In this document: positions 35,589 through 43,963 of the stretch, one piece after another
Layout: every line of letters begins with the position of its first letter
Position numbering within the stretch: position 1 is the stretch's first letter
Assembly (NCBI RefSeq): GCF_009176545.1
Contig: NZ_VTOJ01000004.1
Coordinates: forward strand, 1-64,000
Source: Salinigranum salinum
GTDB taxonomy: Archaea; Halobacteriota; Halobacteria; Halobacteriales; Haloferacaceae
DNA: 64,000 nucleotides
Direction of reading: 5' to 3'
The notes under the pieces: model-generated
What the model saw: only the letters and a program-made list of their open reading frames with translations
Databases searched by the model: none
Told to the model about the DNA's origin: nothing
Position numbers and translations under genes: made by a program

Positions 35589-35768
35589 ATGACTCTCGAG
35601 AGGACCGCCGAACACGCGGTCGCGTCGGCAGGGATCCACAGCGCCGCTACAGCCGACAGTATCGATGGTGGGTTCTCCGACGAGGACATCGAGGCCTGGA
35701 TGGAGACCGCGGTCGACCCGATCGAGTCAGAGACACAGGAAGACGACGAGGAGCATAATCCCGAATGA
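35589..35768 (+). CDS. Small acidic protein, unknown
   Basis: 59 residues, very acidic (GGFSDEDIEAWMETAVDP, ending EDDEEHNPE). Start chosen at ATG 35589. No recognised domain; the SDEDIEAW motif is reminiscent of short regulatory or antitoxin-like peptides in haloarchaea, without proof. It is convergent with the gene at 35826. Confidence 0.45.
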   Translation: MTLERTAEHAVASAGIHSAATADSIDGGFSDEDIEAWMETAVDPIESETQEDDEEHNPE

Positions 35769-35825
35769 CCGGCCCCCGCTGATGCGGACTGGGGCTGATT
35801 AGGCAGCAAATCATTCTACTCGCCG

Positions 35826-36374
35826 TCACGGAAGGTCTTCGGTCACGTCGACGAGCTCCTCCTCAGTCTGCCAGCGATACAGCCGTCCCTCCTGGTCGAA
35901 CAGCTCGAAGACGCCGTCCTGCATCCACCCGAAGGGGTGTTCTTCATCCTCGTACTCCCGTTTGAGGACGTGACTCTTCGCGAAGAACTCCGTCGTACCG
36001 ACGAGCAACCCCTGCTCGACGAGAAAATCGCTCGGCTCCTTCTCGGCGACCCCGACGAGGTACGTCACGATATCGCCGATCAGGCAGAACTTCTGGATGC
36101 TGTTGTCCCACTCCCCACGGATGTCGACCATCCGGAAGGCGTAGGCGTCCTGTCGCCGGTTGAGACGGTCGACGACCAGGTTCAGCCGGCGGATCGGTTC
36201 CCGGTCGTAGTTCCCCAACACGAAATACGACCGGTCGTTCTCGTAGACCGGTGTCAACTCGCTCAGGGCGTGGAGGATCTCCTCGTTATCCGCCAGTGAG
36301 ATCTCTTCGTCGTCGAGTTGGTCCTTCGCACTCTTCAGAACGTCCTCGGGAACGGGCGGCTCCTCGTCGGGCAT
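35826..36374 (-). CDS. Haloarchaeal hypothetical protein
   Basis: 182 residues, acidic, no signal or membrane helix. It has a mixed alpha/beta pattern with SYFVLGNYDREPIRRLNLVVDRLNRR in the centre and FGWMQDGVFELFDQEGRLYRWQTEEE at the end. Not recognised. It is divergently oriented to the winged-helix gene at 36503, sharing the 128-nt region between them, so the regulator may control it. Confidence 0.65.
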   Translation of the reverse strand: MPDEEPPVPEDVLKSAKDQLDDEEISLADNEEILHALSELTPVYENDRSYFVLGNYDREPIRRLNLVVDRLNRRQDAYAFRMVDIRGEWDNSIQKFCLIGDIVTYLVGVAEKEPSDFLVEQGLLVGTTEFFAKSHVLKREYEDEEHPFGWMQDGVFELFDQEGRLYRWQTEEELVDVTEDLP

Positions 36375-36502
36375 ACGTGGTCGGTCTCACTGTCGTGAGA
36401 TATGATTTATGGAGTAATTTACCGAGTTAAGTACGACTGGTTTGCTCTGGAGTGGTTTACCTGAGAGTAAACTACTTGCCGTCGAAGTGCGTACTGTGTC
36501 GT

Positions 36503-36916
36503 ATGAGTACCGACCTGGGGACCGCCGAGGAGATGGAGACCCGCGAACTCGTCCACTTCGTGACCCAGCAGACGCGGTTCGCACTCATCAACAACATCCT
36601 CCAGCATCCCGAGCAGCTCCCCTCGATGTACGAACTCGAGGAACTCAACCCCAGTGTGAGCGACGCCACTGTCTACAAGCACATCCAGAAGCTCATCGAC
36701 GCCGGTATCGTCAAGGAAGTCGCCCTGGACGACGACCAGCGTCGACAGGGCTACCCCTGGAAGTTCTACGGACTCACCGACGAGGGACGGGCGTTTCTGG
36801 AGGAGCACAACCTGCTCGCTGCAGAGGAGACCCTCCAGCAGATCTACAACACCATCTCCGACAAGCCCGAGAAGATGGTCAAGTACGAGAACGCCCCCCG
36901 TCCCGGCGACGTCTGA
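36503..36916 (+). CDS. Winged-helix regulator
   Basis: 137 residues from ATG 36503. Residues 15-95 form a winged helix: RFALINNILQHPEQLPSMYEL, the recognition part SDATVYKHIQKLIDAG, and a wing KEVALDDDQRRQGYPWKFYGLTDEGR. The C-terminal helix (NLLAAEETLQQIYNTI) likely dimerises. Similar to the haloarchaeal ArsR/PadR-like group. Divergent from the gene at 35826. It is one candidate, among several, for the protein that binds the dispersed inverted repeats, but nothing in the sequence ties it to them. Confidence 0.8.
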   Translation: MSTDLGTAEEMETRELVHFVTQQTRFALINNILQHPEQLPSMYELEELNPSVSDATVYKHIQKLIDAGIVKEVALDDDQRRQGYPWKFYGLTDEGRAFLEEHNLLAAEETLQQIYNTISDKPEKMVKYENAPRPGDV

Positions 36917-37030
36917 GGTTCGGAATCGACGTCGATCCTGACGCCGGCGTCGTCGGTGAGTGAGGGAGAGAGTTCAACCACCGTCTCACTGATGCGTACA
37001 GTCAAGCACTCGTGCTGCGAATCTCGGAGG

Positions 37031-37309
37031 ATGCCTGAAGAGACACTATTCGCGTTCGAGCGTGACATGACGACAGCTGAAGTAGCCGAGTACCTACGGA
37101 CCGTTGCGGATCGTCTCGAATCTGGCGAGGAGTTCACGCTGGAGGCTGGCGCCGAGTCGGTGACGCTCACGCCTCCGAGCCGCATCGAGTTCGAGGTCGA
37201 GGTCGAACGCGAGACCTCGGACTCCGGCGGGTCGGGAGAGATCGAACTCGAGTTCGAACTGGAATGGGACGAAAACGCAGACAGTACTGGCGACCTGACT
37301 ATCGAATGA
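37031..37309 (+). CDS. Amphi-Trp domain protein
   Basis: 92 residues from ATG 37031, with a GGAGG ribosome-binding site just upstream. The N-terminal LFAFERDMTTAEVAEYLRTVADRLESGEEFTL is the amphi-Trp domain pattern, followed by alternating beta strands with strictly acidic spacing (IEFEVEVERE, IELEFELEWDE). Function is unknown for the family; the halophilic strand pattern suggests a soluble small protein. Confidence 0.75.
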   Translation: MPEETLFAFERDMTTAEVAEYLRTVADRLESGEEFTLEAGAESVTLTPPSRIEFEVEVERETSDSGGSGEIELEFELEWDENADSTGDLTIE

Positions 37310-37368
37310 CTCCGATCGAATAGCCCAGACCCGACATCCACGGGTACTAACCAGCGAGATCGTCTCGA

Positions 37369-37929
37369 TCAGTGCTCCCGGTCCTCCTCGGCGAGCAGTT
37401 TCTCCCGGGCTGAGTTGATATTCGAGCGGACGGCATCCTCGGTCACGTCTCGGATTCGGGCCCACTGGCCGATGGCGTAGCGCTCGGCTTCCTCGACGAC
37501 GACCCAATCGATCGCCTCGTGGACCGAGCAGTCGCCGGCGATCAGCTCAGCAAGTCGCTCGAGGAAGTCCTGCTCCTCCCACGCGAGCGCGACGTCTTCG
37601 AACTCGTGAGCGTCCCGATCGTATGCAGCGAATAGTTGGACGGCGCCATCGCGCTCCAAGTCGGCTCGGACATGCGCTGGCAGTGATTCCAGTGCTGCGT
37701 GCGGGAGGGGGTACGCCGGAACGTCGTGCAACGAGGCAACGTCGAAGGGGGTCAAGCCCCGATGTGAGATGTCGCCGAACTTCATCAGGTAGCCAGTCTC
37801 CGCAGCGAGTTGGGTCCGTCCCTCGAGGAGGTGGTCGGCAAGCTCGGGGTAGTCGTCGCGGTCGACCGAGCCAGTCTTGAAGATCGTCACGAAGTCGCGG
37901 TCACCGCCGGATCCGGGTTTGACTGCCAT
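37369..37929 (-). CDS. Haloarchaeal protein with C-terminal HTH
   Basis: 186 residues from ATG 37929. The N-terminal part has FVTIFKTGSVDRDDYPELADHLLEG and GYLMKFGDISHRGLTPFDVASLH. Residues about 135-180 contain a sigma70-like helix-turn-helix (IGQWARIRDVTEDAVRSNINSAREKL). It may be a DNA-binding regulator. Not assigned to a named family. The minus-strand gene at 38006 lies 76 nt upstream and may share transcription. Confidence 0.6.
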   Translation of the reverse strand: MAVKPGSGGDRDFVTIFKTGSVDRDDYPELADHLLEGRTQLAAETGYLMKFGDISHRGLTPFDVASLHDVPAYPLPHAALESLPAHVRADLERDGAVQLFAAYDRDAHEFEDVALAWEEQDFLERLAELIAGDCSVHEAIDWVVVEEAERYAIGQWARIRDVTEDAVRSNINSAREKLLAEEDREH

Positions 37930-38005
37930 GGGAACACACCACGTAGTCAGTTGTCCGTCATGGTGGGATATGAGTATGTGCCAGCGAGCCCTCGAAGATA
38001 GCGGG

Positions 38006-38221
38006 TTATTCGTTCTCTCGGAGCGTCGCTGCACGGGTGGCTAGCAACCGGAGCACCCACCCTCGTTGCTGATGCTGATTCTCGTGAGCGACGTATGCTC
38101 GAACGGTCTCAATGTCGTGCATACAGACGACACCAGCGCGGATCAGCCGCGGGTGGTCGGTCTCGAGGAACTTCTCCGGTGGAAGCTTCTCTTGAATCCC
38201 GCCAGTATCTGTGCTCCTCAC
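38006..38221 (-). CDS. Small protein under inverted-repeat copy 2
   Basis: 71 residues. The start is taken as GTG 38221 because GGAGGAGG lies 4 nt before it; longer readings would begin inside the inverted repeat. The product (ending LRLLATRAATLRENE) contains RLIRAGVVCMHDIETVRAYVAHENQHQQRG, a short helical protein not recognised. The inverted repeat lies 45 nt before the start, consistent with control by it. Confidence 0.55.
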   Translation of the reverse strand: MRSTDTGGIQEKLPPEKFLETDHPRLIRAGVVCMHDIETVRAYVAHENQHQQRGWVLRLLATRAATLRENE

Positions 38222-38266
38222 GGTGCCTCCTCCGGAGGCCCGATTCGCGGGCTCCGTTTGCGTAGA

Positions 38267-38307
38267 GTTACCCCACAAAGTCGACTGGCCGAGGATCGTG
38301 GGGTAAC
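38267..38307. promoter_or_regulatory. Dispersed inverted repeat, copy 2
   Basis: Arms GTTACCCCAC (38267-38276) and GTGGGGTAAC (38298-38307), both perfect, spacer 21 nt. It lies between the stop of the gene at 38350 and the start of the gene at 38221, so it can only serve the latter. I see no clear TATA box between this copy and the start codon. Confidence 0.75.
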
Positions 38308-38349
38308 TTGGCCCTTCGTGGGTCGCCTCGCTCGTGATCGGGACACAGG

Positions 38350-38688
38350 TTAGTCCTCGAAGAGAAATCGAATCGAGGCGGAGTCGCCCTCAAGCGTCTG
38401 CTGATTCGGATCGTTAGTCGGGAACAGGAGACACTGTTGGTCGGCCCGTGGCTCGATCCGTCGAGGTGGCCGGTCGTCGACGAAGGCGTCGCTCGCAGGC
38501 ACCGCCAGTCTGGATCGCGGGATCGAAGAATCGACCCGGAGGCCGTATGCGACCAGCGTTGCCTCTGACCGTGGCGTCTCAGCTGACAAGCCGTCGGTGT
38601 CGAACTGCGTCTGTCGAAAATCGTGAGCCGAGCGGCCACAGCGCGTTGATCGGGTCGAAGAACTCGTACGGTTGGGTTGCTGAGTCAT
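38350..38688 (-). CDS. Small haloarchaeal protein, unknown
   Basis: 112 residues from ATG 38688. Polar and arginine-rich at the start, then RSEATLVAYGLRVDSSIPRSRLAVPASDAFVDDRP and an end FPTNDPNQQTLEGDSASIRFLFED. No recognised fold. An overlapping reading frame at 38268-38639 looks like a shadow because its stop lies in the inverted repeat. Low-to-moderate confidence as a real gene. Confidence 0.5.
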   Translation of the reverse strand: MTQQPNRTSSSTRSTRCGRSAHDFRQTQFDTDGLSAETPRSEATLVAYGLRVDSSIPRSRLAVPASDAFVDDRPPRRIEPRADQQCLLFPTNDPNQQTLEGDSASIRFLFED

Positions 38689-38778
38689 TGTGGTTGGGGG
38701 CCCATCTGAGGGGTTCCCTCATGCCGTTGGAATCGATAAATTACTGTAGACGGGACTCACCGATCGATCTCTGGAGCA

Positions 38779-39522
38779 TCACAGCGATTTCGTGACGAAC
38801 ACGCCCGAGTTGTCGATGAACGGGCCCTGAATGCTCGCCGTCAGCGCGTCGGGTCGACCTCCCTCGAATCGCCCGCTGATAGTGAACGAGATCGCCCATG
38901 GACCCCGACCTGCCGGGTTGTCCGGCGTCCGGCAGGACTCGATCGCTCGAGTCTCGGCGTACACCCGGGCGTGGCGACCGTCGACGACGACCGTCCTGAG
39001 CCCGACAGTGTCGCATTCCCACTCGACGTGCCCCCGCCCGCGCACCTCGAAGCGAGTGTCGTCGACACCGATCGAGAGCTGGTCGTCTAGCCGGAGCATA
39101 CTGTCTCGCCGACGTTCCTCGACCACACGAACAGTCACTCCGGTCAGCGCAAGTCCGTCGACGGGGTCCTCGTACGGAGCGTCATTTGTCGGCGGACTAT
39201 TGACCGGCCCCTCAGTCTGAAGCGCAGGCATCGGTCCCTCCGGTGTGGACTGTTCGTCGGTGTCAGTCGGACTCGTCAGGGGTGGGTCAGCGGGCGTCGT
39301 CGAGACCGGGGTCTCGTCCGTCTCGGTCGTCGTCGAGGACCCGCCTGATGACTGATCACTACTGCGACTCTCAGATGAGCCGAGGAGTTGCATACAGCCA
39401 GCGAGCCCGCCGAGTCCGGCGGTCGCAACGGCACTCAGTATACGTCGGCGGGAGCGCCCGGCCCGAGACAGCAACCGGCTCGGCGGGAATGCTTGGCGAG
39501 GAGGTCGTGTCGGTGTCGTCAT
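38779..39522 (-). CDS. Tat lipoprotein, unknown
   Basis: 247 residues. SRRRILSAVATAGLGGLAGC is a Tat signal with lipobox, then a long S/T/D/P-rich linker (residues 50-100) and a beta-rich domain of about 120 residues (LTGVTVRVVEERRRDSM...). Anchored outside the cell. Its ATG overlaps the stop of the upstream DUF192 gene by 4 bp (ATGA), so the two are made together. Confidence 0.7.
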   Translation of the reverse strand: MTTPTRPPRQAFPPSRLLSRAGRSRRRILSAVATAGLGGLAGCMQLLGSSESRSSDQSSGGSSTTTETDETPVSTTPADPPLTSPTDTDEQSTPEGPMPALQTEGPVNSPPTNDAPYEDPVDGLALTGVTVRVVEERRRDSMLRLDDQLSIGVDDTRFEVRGRGHVEWECDTVGLRTVVVDGRHARVYAETRAIESCRTPDNPAGRGPWAISFTISGRFEGGRPDALTASIQGPFIDNSGVFVTKSL

Positions 39523-40172
39523 ATCGAATCACACTCGGGAGGGATCTCCCAGTGAGAGTCAAACGCATGCGTCGGGCCGGTGATCCGAACAGATGTACCC
39601 GAAACGATGGCATGTCGCTCTGCGGTTCCATGTGGAACCTCGAGGATCCACCGCGCTCGCCCGGGGTAGTGCGTGAGCTCGTCGTCGGGGACTCCGGGTT
39701 CGGGCGTCGCCGAGCGGACTGTCGTAACGGTCCCCGAGCCATCGATGAAGACGACGTCGATGGGGTAGTGCATCTCCCGCATCACAATTGCCCGGTCGGC
39801 GGCCTCCTGGTCGTAGACAAATAGGAGGCCTGTATCGGCAGGAAGCGACTCAGTCCCGCTCAGGCCCTGGTAGCGCTCGGGCCCGGTGTCGGCCACCCAG
39901 ACATCATGGACCCACAGGGTCTGCCCGCGCTGATTTTCGAAGAACACCCGGTGGGATGGCGAGTCCTCGTTGATGACCGACGACTCGAGTTCCGGTGAGG
40001 ACGCTCCAGCGCCGGAGAGAACGGCAGCGATAGCGACAGCGAAGACCGTCGCTCCGACGACCAGTACCGCGACGACCGTTGTTCGGCGCGCAGACACAGA
40101 GACGGAGGTTCCGCCTGGATCCTCGCGATCAGACGGGCCAGCAGTTGATACAGAGTGGCTTTTGTCGGCCAT
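39519..40172 (-). CDS. DUF192 protein, membrane-anchored
   Basis: 217 residues from ATG 40172. One N-terminal membrane helix (TVVAVLVVGATVFAVAIAAVLSG) is followed by a DUF192 domain: VWVADTGPERYQGLSG, LLFVYDQEA, MREMHYPIDVVFIDGSGTV, WILEVPHGTAERHAI. The function of DUF192 is not known; it is commonly an extracytoplasmic small beta domain. It is the last gene before the origin repeats, which end 88 nt before its start, and is coupled to the lipoprotein gene downstream. Confidence 0.85.
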   Translation of the reverse strand: MADKSHSVSTAGPSDREDPGGTSVSVSARRTTVVAVLVVGATVFAVAIAAVLSGAGASSPELESSVINEDSPSHRVFFENQRGQTLWVHDVWVADTGPERYQGLSGTESLPADTGLLFVYDQEAADRAIVMREMHYPIDVVFIDGSGTVTTVRSATPEPGVPDDELTHYPGRARWILEVPHGTAERHAIVSGTSVRITGPTHAFDSHWEIPPECDSI

Positions 40173-40259
40173 CGTCCCGTGATACGAGAACTCGGCCGTA
40201 CAGGGGCATGAACGTTCAGAGAGTACGCACTGCGTACATCGTTTCGAACACCCGCTCCA

Positions 40260-40563
40260 CACCCCGTGTGCGATATGAATCCGGTGATATCGGAGCTGCC
40301 GGCTAATTTGGACACCCCGCGTGCAAGATGAAATCCCGTGAGCTTCTCGGAGCCACCCCCCGTGTGAGAGATGAAACGGTTGATACGTTCGGGGGGACAC
40401 CCCGTGTGCGATATGAAATCGTGTTTATCATTGTCAGACAAACATATTCGAAGTGGTAGTTTGGGGAGACATTGGGACGGGCTCGCGAGGAGCCGAGATA
40501 CACCCCGTGTGCGATATGAATCCGCAGACCTCGTCGGGTAAGACACCCCGTGTGCGAAATGAA
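40260..40563. repeat. Six direct origin-type repeats CACCCCGTGTGCGATATGAA
   Basis: Copies start at 40260, 40313 (imperfect), about 40355 (imperfect), 40398, 40501 and 40544, all in the same orientation and downstream of the orc1 gene. Starts are spaced 53, 42, 43, 103 and 43 nt apart, close to whole numbers of helical turns (5, 4, 4, 10, 4). Further copies lie on the other side of orc1. They are probably Orc1-binding iterons. The GTG-rich core differs from the archaeal ORB consensus, so it is likely specific to this initiator. Confidence 0.8.
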
Positions 40564-40594
40564 ATTCGAGATGCTCGAAAATATTCTGCTGAAA

Positions 40595-41944
40595 CTAGGT
40601 ATCGAAGAACTCCTCGATCTGGGCGTTCACCACAGAGCGGATGAGGTCCTCATCGTGACCGGCCTGTTCGAGCCGGAAATCCTCGCGGAGAGTCTCCGCG
40701 ACGACCGACGGGTCGTCGACGAACGCGTACTCCTTGTGAACACCACCGCCGTAGCCCCGGCCTCGTTTCTTCGACGTCACGAAGTTGTACGTCTCCGCCT
40801 CGTTCATATACCGAAGATAGGAGTCACGGGACTTCTCGTCGGCATCCAGCAGGTCCGTGATGTACTGATACACGCGGTACGCCACAGTACTCGGGACCGT
40901 ACTTAACGACCGAGTCGAGTAGACCGGGACGATAGCGGTCGCGTACAGCGAGAGCTTCTTCTGCGTCGAGAGGCCCTGCATCTGGGTGAGTGTACGGTCG
41001 CGCTCGGCCTCCTTCTGCGCGTCCCGGACGTGTTCTTCGCGGATCCGGTCCTCATCGCGACGGTCGGCGATCTCGCCGGCCTTTCGGAAGAGGTCGATTG
41101 CCTTTCTCGCGTCTCCGTGATCCTGTGCGGCAAGAGCTGCGCTGAGCGGGATGATACCGTTCTCGAGGACGTCGTCCTGATATGCGTCCTGCCGACGCTC
41201 CAGAATGGATTGGAGTTGGTTCGCGTCATAGTCTGGAAAGACGATGTCTTGCGGATTGAACGAACTCTCCGCTCTGCCATCGAGCTCCTCCATGAATCGA
41301 GGATCGTTGGTCAGGGCAGCGACCGAAACGTGGCCTTCGATCCGGCCTAGTTGAGATGCACGCGAGAGCTGGTACAGCAGTTTCGAGTAGGCAGGTTCGT
41401 CGTTGGGGTCTCGCTGGCGACCAGCAAGCAGATCGATTTCGTCGAGGATGATGATCACGGAGTCAAAGTGTTCGGAGAGAATCTCGTAGAACCGGATGAG
41501 CTTCTGGTCGGTAGAGACCCCACTCTCGGGGACGCCCACCTCAACGCCTGCCTGGGCGGCGGCATTCTCGACGAGCCGGTAGACCGCCCGGTCGTGGGAC
41601 TTGATCGTCTGGCAGTTGATTTTGACCACGCCAAACCGGATGTCCTGCCCCTCAGCGAGTTCGATGACCTGCTCACAGACCGCGTTGATTATTAGCGACT
41701 TTCCGGTCCCCGACGGTCCATAGAGCAGCATGTTCGGGGGACGGTTCCCCTGTAGCGTAGGACGGAGGTAGGTGATGGTGTCGTCAAGCTGCTCGTCCCG
41801 ACCGACGATCCGGTCCTCGTCGATAACTGTGTCCGGGTCGAGCAGGCTCTTGTTCTTGAAAACGGAATTCTGGACGCCTTCTTGGAGACGGCCTTTGATC
41901 GACTGAGAGAGAGATTGTTGTCCATCACCGTCGCCGTCGCCCAT
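40595..41944 (-). CDS. orc1: Orc1/Cdc6 origin-binding initiator
   Basis: 449 residues. Walker A GPSGTGKS is at about 73-80, Walker B VIIILDEIDLLAG near 150-160, sensor-1 SVAALTNDPRFM near 200, and the C-terminal winged helix follows (STVAYRVYQYITDLLDADEKSRDSY to the end). The N-terminus (SIKGRLQEGVQNSVFKNKSLLDPD, VGRDEQL) is typical. It recognises origin repeats and recruits MCM. Repeats of one kind flank the gene on both sides, making it the initiator of this replicon. It is transcribed away from the AT-rich region at 42.5 kb. Confidence 0.95.
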   Translation of the reverse strand: MGDGDGDGQQSLSQSIKGRLQEGVQNSVFKNKSLLDPDTVIDEDRIVGRDEQLDDTITYLRPTLQGNRPPNMLLYGPSGTGKSLIINAVCEQVIELAEGQDIRFGVVKINCQTIKSHDRAVYRLVENAAAQAGVEVGVPESGVSTDQKLIRFYEILSEHFDSVIIILDEIDLLAGRQRDPNDEPAYSKLLYQLSRASQLGRIEGHVSVAALTNDPRFMEELDGRAESSFNPQDIVFPDYDANQLQSILERRQDAYQDDVLENGIIPLSAALAAQDHGDARKAIDLFRKAGEIADRRDEDRIREEHVRDAQKEAERDRTLTQMQGLSTQKKLSLYATAIVPVYSTRSLSTVPSTVAYRVYQYITDLLDADEKSRDSYLRYMNEAETYNFVTSKKRGRGYGGGVHKEYAFVDDPSVVAETLREDFRLEQAGHDEDLIRSVVNAQIEEFFDT

Positions 41945-41984
41945 AGTAGCCTGATATACTGCGTTTTATAAATAAGTGGCGGGG

Positions 41985-42679
41985 ACCGCGTGCGAGATTA
42001 ACTCCGCCGGGATCGGACGATACAGGTAGTATATCGAGGTTACGTTGTCCTATTCACGAACCGTGGGCGAAGTCAAATCACCAGACGACACCCCGTGTGC
42101 GATATGAAATCTGCTCGGTTAGGTAGATGTCGTGGACCCGACGCACGGTGCGTCGATAGTCGGGTCGATGTCATGGTGACGTGCTTGCGGATGGGACTGA
42201 CCAAGACCTCGAGCACGGGAGGTTTCGGCAAGCGTTGGATGACGGTGGTACTCGGCAGGGATGTCGAGAAGGTAGAAGTACAGAGAGATCGGCGGACGGA
42301 TAACCCCCACACCCCGTGTGCGATATGAATTCCCGTCATAGGAGGACGTCCTACAGGGCGAGAAAACAGTACCCAACACACGGGAGACGGCCAGAGACGC
42401 CACGTATCGACGGGAAGACGCGGAACCACTACAGCTCCAGAACGCGAACACTTGACGGATACTCGACCGAACCAATCGTTCGGTCGTTTTCCGTCTAGGT
42501 CTATTGCGGATATGGTTCAAACGCTTATTACTTGAAGGTTTCCTTCAATAGTATCTTTTCTCAAATCTGCCGTCTTACGGTGTCTCTCTCGCGATTCCCG
42601 TGGATGTGGGCGAGTCAGCGGCTCTTGCGCCGATGCCCCCTCCCCTGTCTGTTCGAGATTTCATATCGCACACGGGGTG
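41985..42679. other. Candidate replication origin: repeats flanking an AT-rich stretch
   Basis: Repeats at 42089-42108 and 42310-42329 (same orientation as the downstream array), a reversed copy at 42660-42679, and a degenerate one near 41985-42001. The convergent pair at 42310 and 42660 encloses about 330 nt that includes an AT-rich segment near 42515-42580, a candidate unwinding element. This layout, inverted recognition boxes around an unwinding region upstream of orc1, is that of haloarchaeal origins. I see no supported gene in 41945-42915. Confidence 0.75.
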
Positions 42680-42915
42680 TGGGGGTTCCGTCCCCAGTCC
42701 TCGTCTGGCGGTCTCCACGACCGTCCAGGTCTTCTTGCATTCTCTCACCCATCACGGCCTGTCACGACTGCTGTCTCACTCGACAAATCCTGCTACCGTC
42801 CTGTGACGAGCAGTTATTCGCTCCCCGACGACGCCGCTCGAGACCTGATGTATCGACCAGTTCTCCGACTCACCGAGTATTCACGAACCCTTCTTGAGGG
42901 AGTATAGAGTGGCAG

Positions 42916-43164
42916 CTACTCCTCGGGTGTGGTAATCCGGAGCTTCCCCGCGACTTCGTACAGCCACCCCGAGTTCAGGAGCTGGTCGATCGCGTACTCC
43001 GCGTCATCTGGGTTGTCCGGAAAGTCCTCGTGACCAATCAGCGTATCGCGAGCGCTATCACGTGGAAGTCCCTCGCCGTGGCCACCCTCCGTGATCTCGG
43101 ACGAGAGGATTTCGTACCCGCGCTCTATCCAGTCGGGCAACGATCGCGGTTCATCCGAAAACAT
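42916..43164 (-). CDS. Small acidic protein next to the origin
   Basis: 82 residues: SLPDWIERGYEILSSEITEGG, then a helix pair with YAIDQLLNSGWLYEVAGKLRIT, which looks like half a winged helix. Not recognised. Inverted-repeat copy 3 lies 145 nt before its start. It may be a regulator tied to the origin, but that is only from position. Confidence 0.6.
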   Translation of the reverse strand: MFSDEPRSLPDWIERGYEILSSEITEGGHGEGLPRDSARDTLIGHEDFPDNPDDAEYAIDQLLNSGWLYEVAGKLRITTPEE

Positions 43165-43309
43165 AGCCCCTCACACTCGATCACTCGTGATGCCAATTCG
43201 TCCTCTTGTGGTGTTAAACACCCGCAATTTGGCTGACGGACGGCTGACACGCTCTTCCGAGTGGTTGTCCTGGAAATGATCGCTCGTGACCGACAAAGTT
43301 GAGTGGTGA

Positions 43310-43353
43310 GTTACCCCACGATTTTAGAATTATATTCTGTACTGTGGGGTAAA
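43310..43353. promoter_or_regulatory. Dispersed inverted repeat, copy 3
   Basis: Left arm GTTACCCCAC at 43310-43319 is perfect; right arm at 43344-43353 differs in its last base. The spacer is 24 nt, the longest of the seven, and very AT-rich (TTTTAGAATTATATTCTG), so it may contain a TATA element. Only the gene at 42916-43164 lies downstream on the minus strand. Confidence 0.7.
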
Positions 43354-43399
43354 TACTGGGCTCAATCGACCGATCACACCGAGATTCCTGTACCGGCCA

Positions 43400-43777
43400 C
43401 TAGCCTTCGACACTCCCGTTAGGTGGGTGCCTGAGCACGACCCTATCCGGACCAGCTTCGAGAACATCCCCGTCAGGGAAGCGGTACCGTGTGGTCCGCA
43501 CTTCGAACCCGACTAACTCCTCGTACAGGAACTGGTCACGTTCCTCGACGGTCATCGCGGCAGCTTCGCGGACAACCGCCCGGACGTAATCAGCAATAAT
43601 TGGCGGGACAACGACCTCGACTTCACTCTCGATGACGTGCTCGTCCCGGATTTCGGGGCCACGTTCGAGCAGGGCGTAGTGGTCAGCGAGGCTGGATTGC
43701 ATGTCCGATAGGTCGGACTGGATCGCGTCGAGATCGACGTCGCCGTCGTTTGGAGACTCCTCACCAGATGGAGACAT
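43400..43777 (-). CDS. Small acidic haloarchaeal protein
   Basis: 125 residues. After a D/S/E-rich start it has ALLERGPEIRDEHVIESEVEVVVPPIIADYVRAVVREAAAMTVEERDQFLYEEL and a beta-rich end (FEVRTTRYRFPDGDVLEAGPDRVVLRHPPN). No recognised family. Inverted-repeat copy 4 is 105 nt before the start and a TTAAAATT element follows it, so this gene is the clearest example of the repeat sitting just upstream of a TATA box. Confidence 0.65.
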   Translation of the reverse strand: MSPSGEESPNDGDVDLDAIQSDLSDMQSSLADHYALLERGPEIRDEHVIESEVEVVVPPIIADYVRAVVREAAAMTVEERDQFLYEELVGFEVRTTRYRFPDGDVLEAGPDRVVLRHPPNGSVEG

Positions 43778-43882
43778 GTGATCTCTTGACGGGGAGACCG
43801 ATTAATAACTCCGCTCGCGACGAAAAATTCTCTGGTCCGAGTCTGGCCGGATCCCGAGAGTTTGAATTTTAACTGTCGCTGA

Positions 43883-43923
43883 GTTACCCCACAGAGACGA
43901 ACAGAATCAGTTTGTGGGGTAAC
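43883..43923. promoter_or_regulatory. Dispersed inverted repeat, copy 4
   Basis: Perfect arms at 43883-43892 and 43914-43923, 21-nt spacer. On the minus strand a TATA-like TTAAAATT follows about 12 nt after the repeat. It lies between the SWIM gene stop (43964) and the start of the gene at 43777, which is its only downstream target. Confidence 0.75.
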
Positions 43924-43963
43924 CTCATGGCGATCTACGTGCGCAGATCCTCTCGCTGGAGAC

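Noticed and set aside
40260..40563. Possible CRISPR array
   Set aside because: Repeats are 20 bp and similar, but spacing is irregular (42 to 103 nt), they lie on both sides of orc1 and one copy is reversed; no cas genes. Origin repeats explain them better.
42916..43309. Possible ORFs on the plus strand near 43030-43279
   Set aside because: They overlap the better-supported minus-strand gene and inverted repeat and lack any motif.
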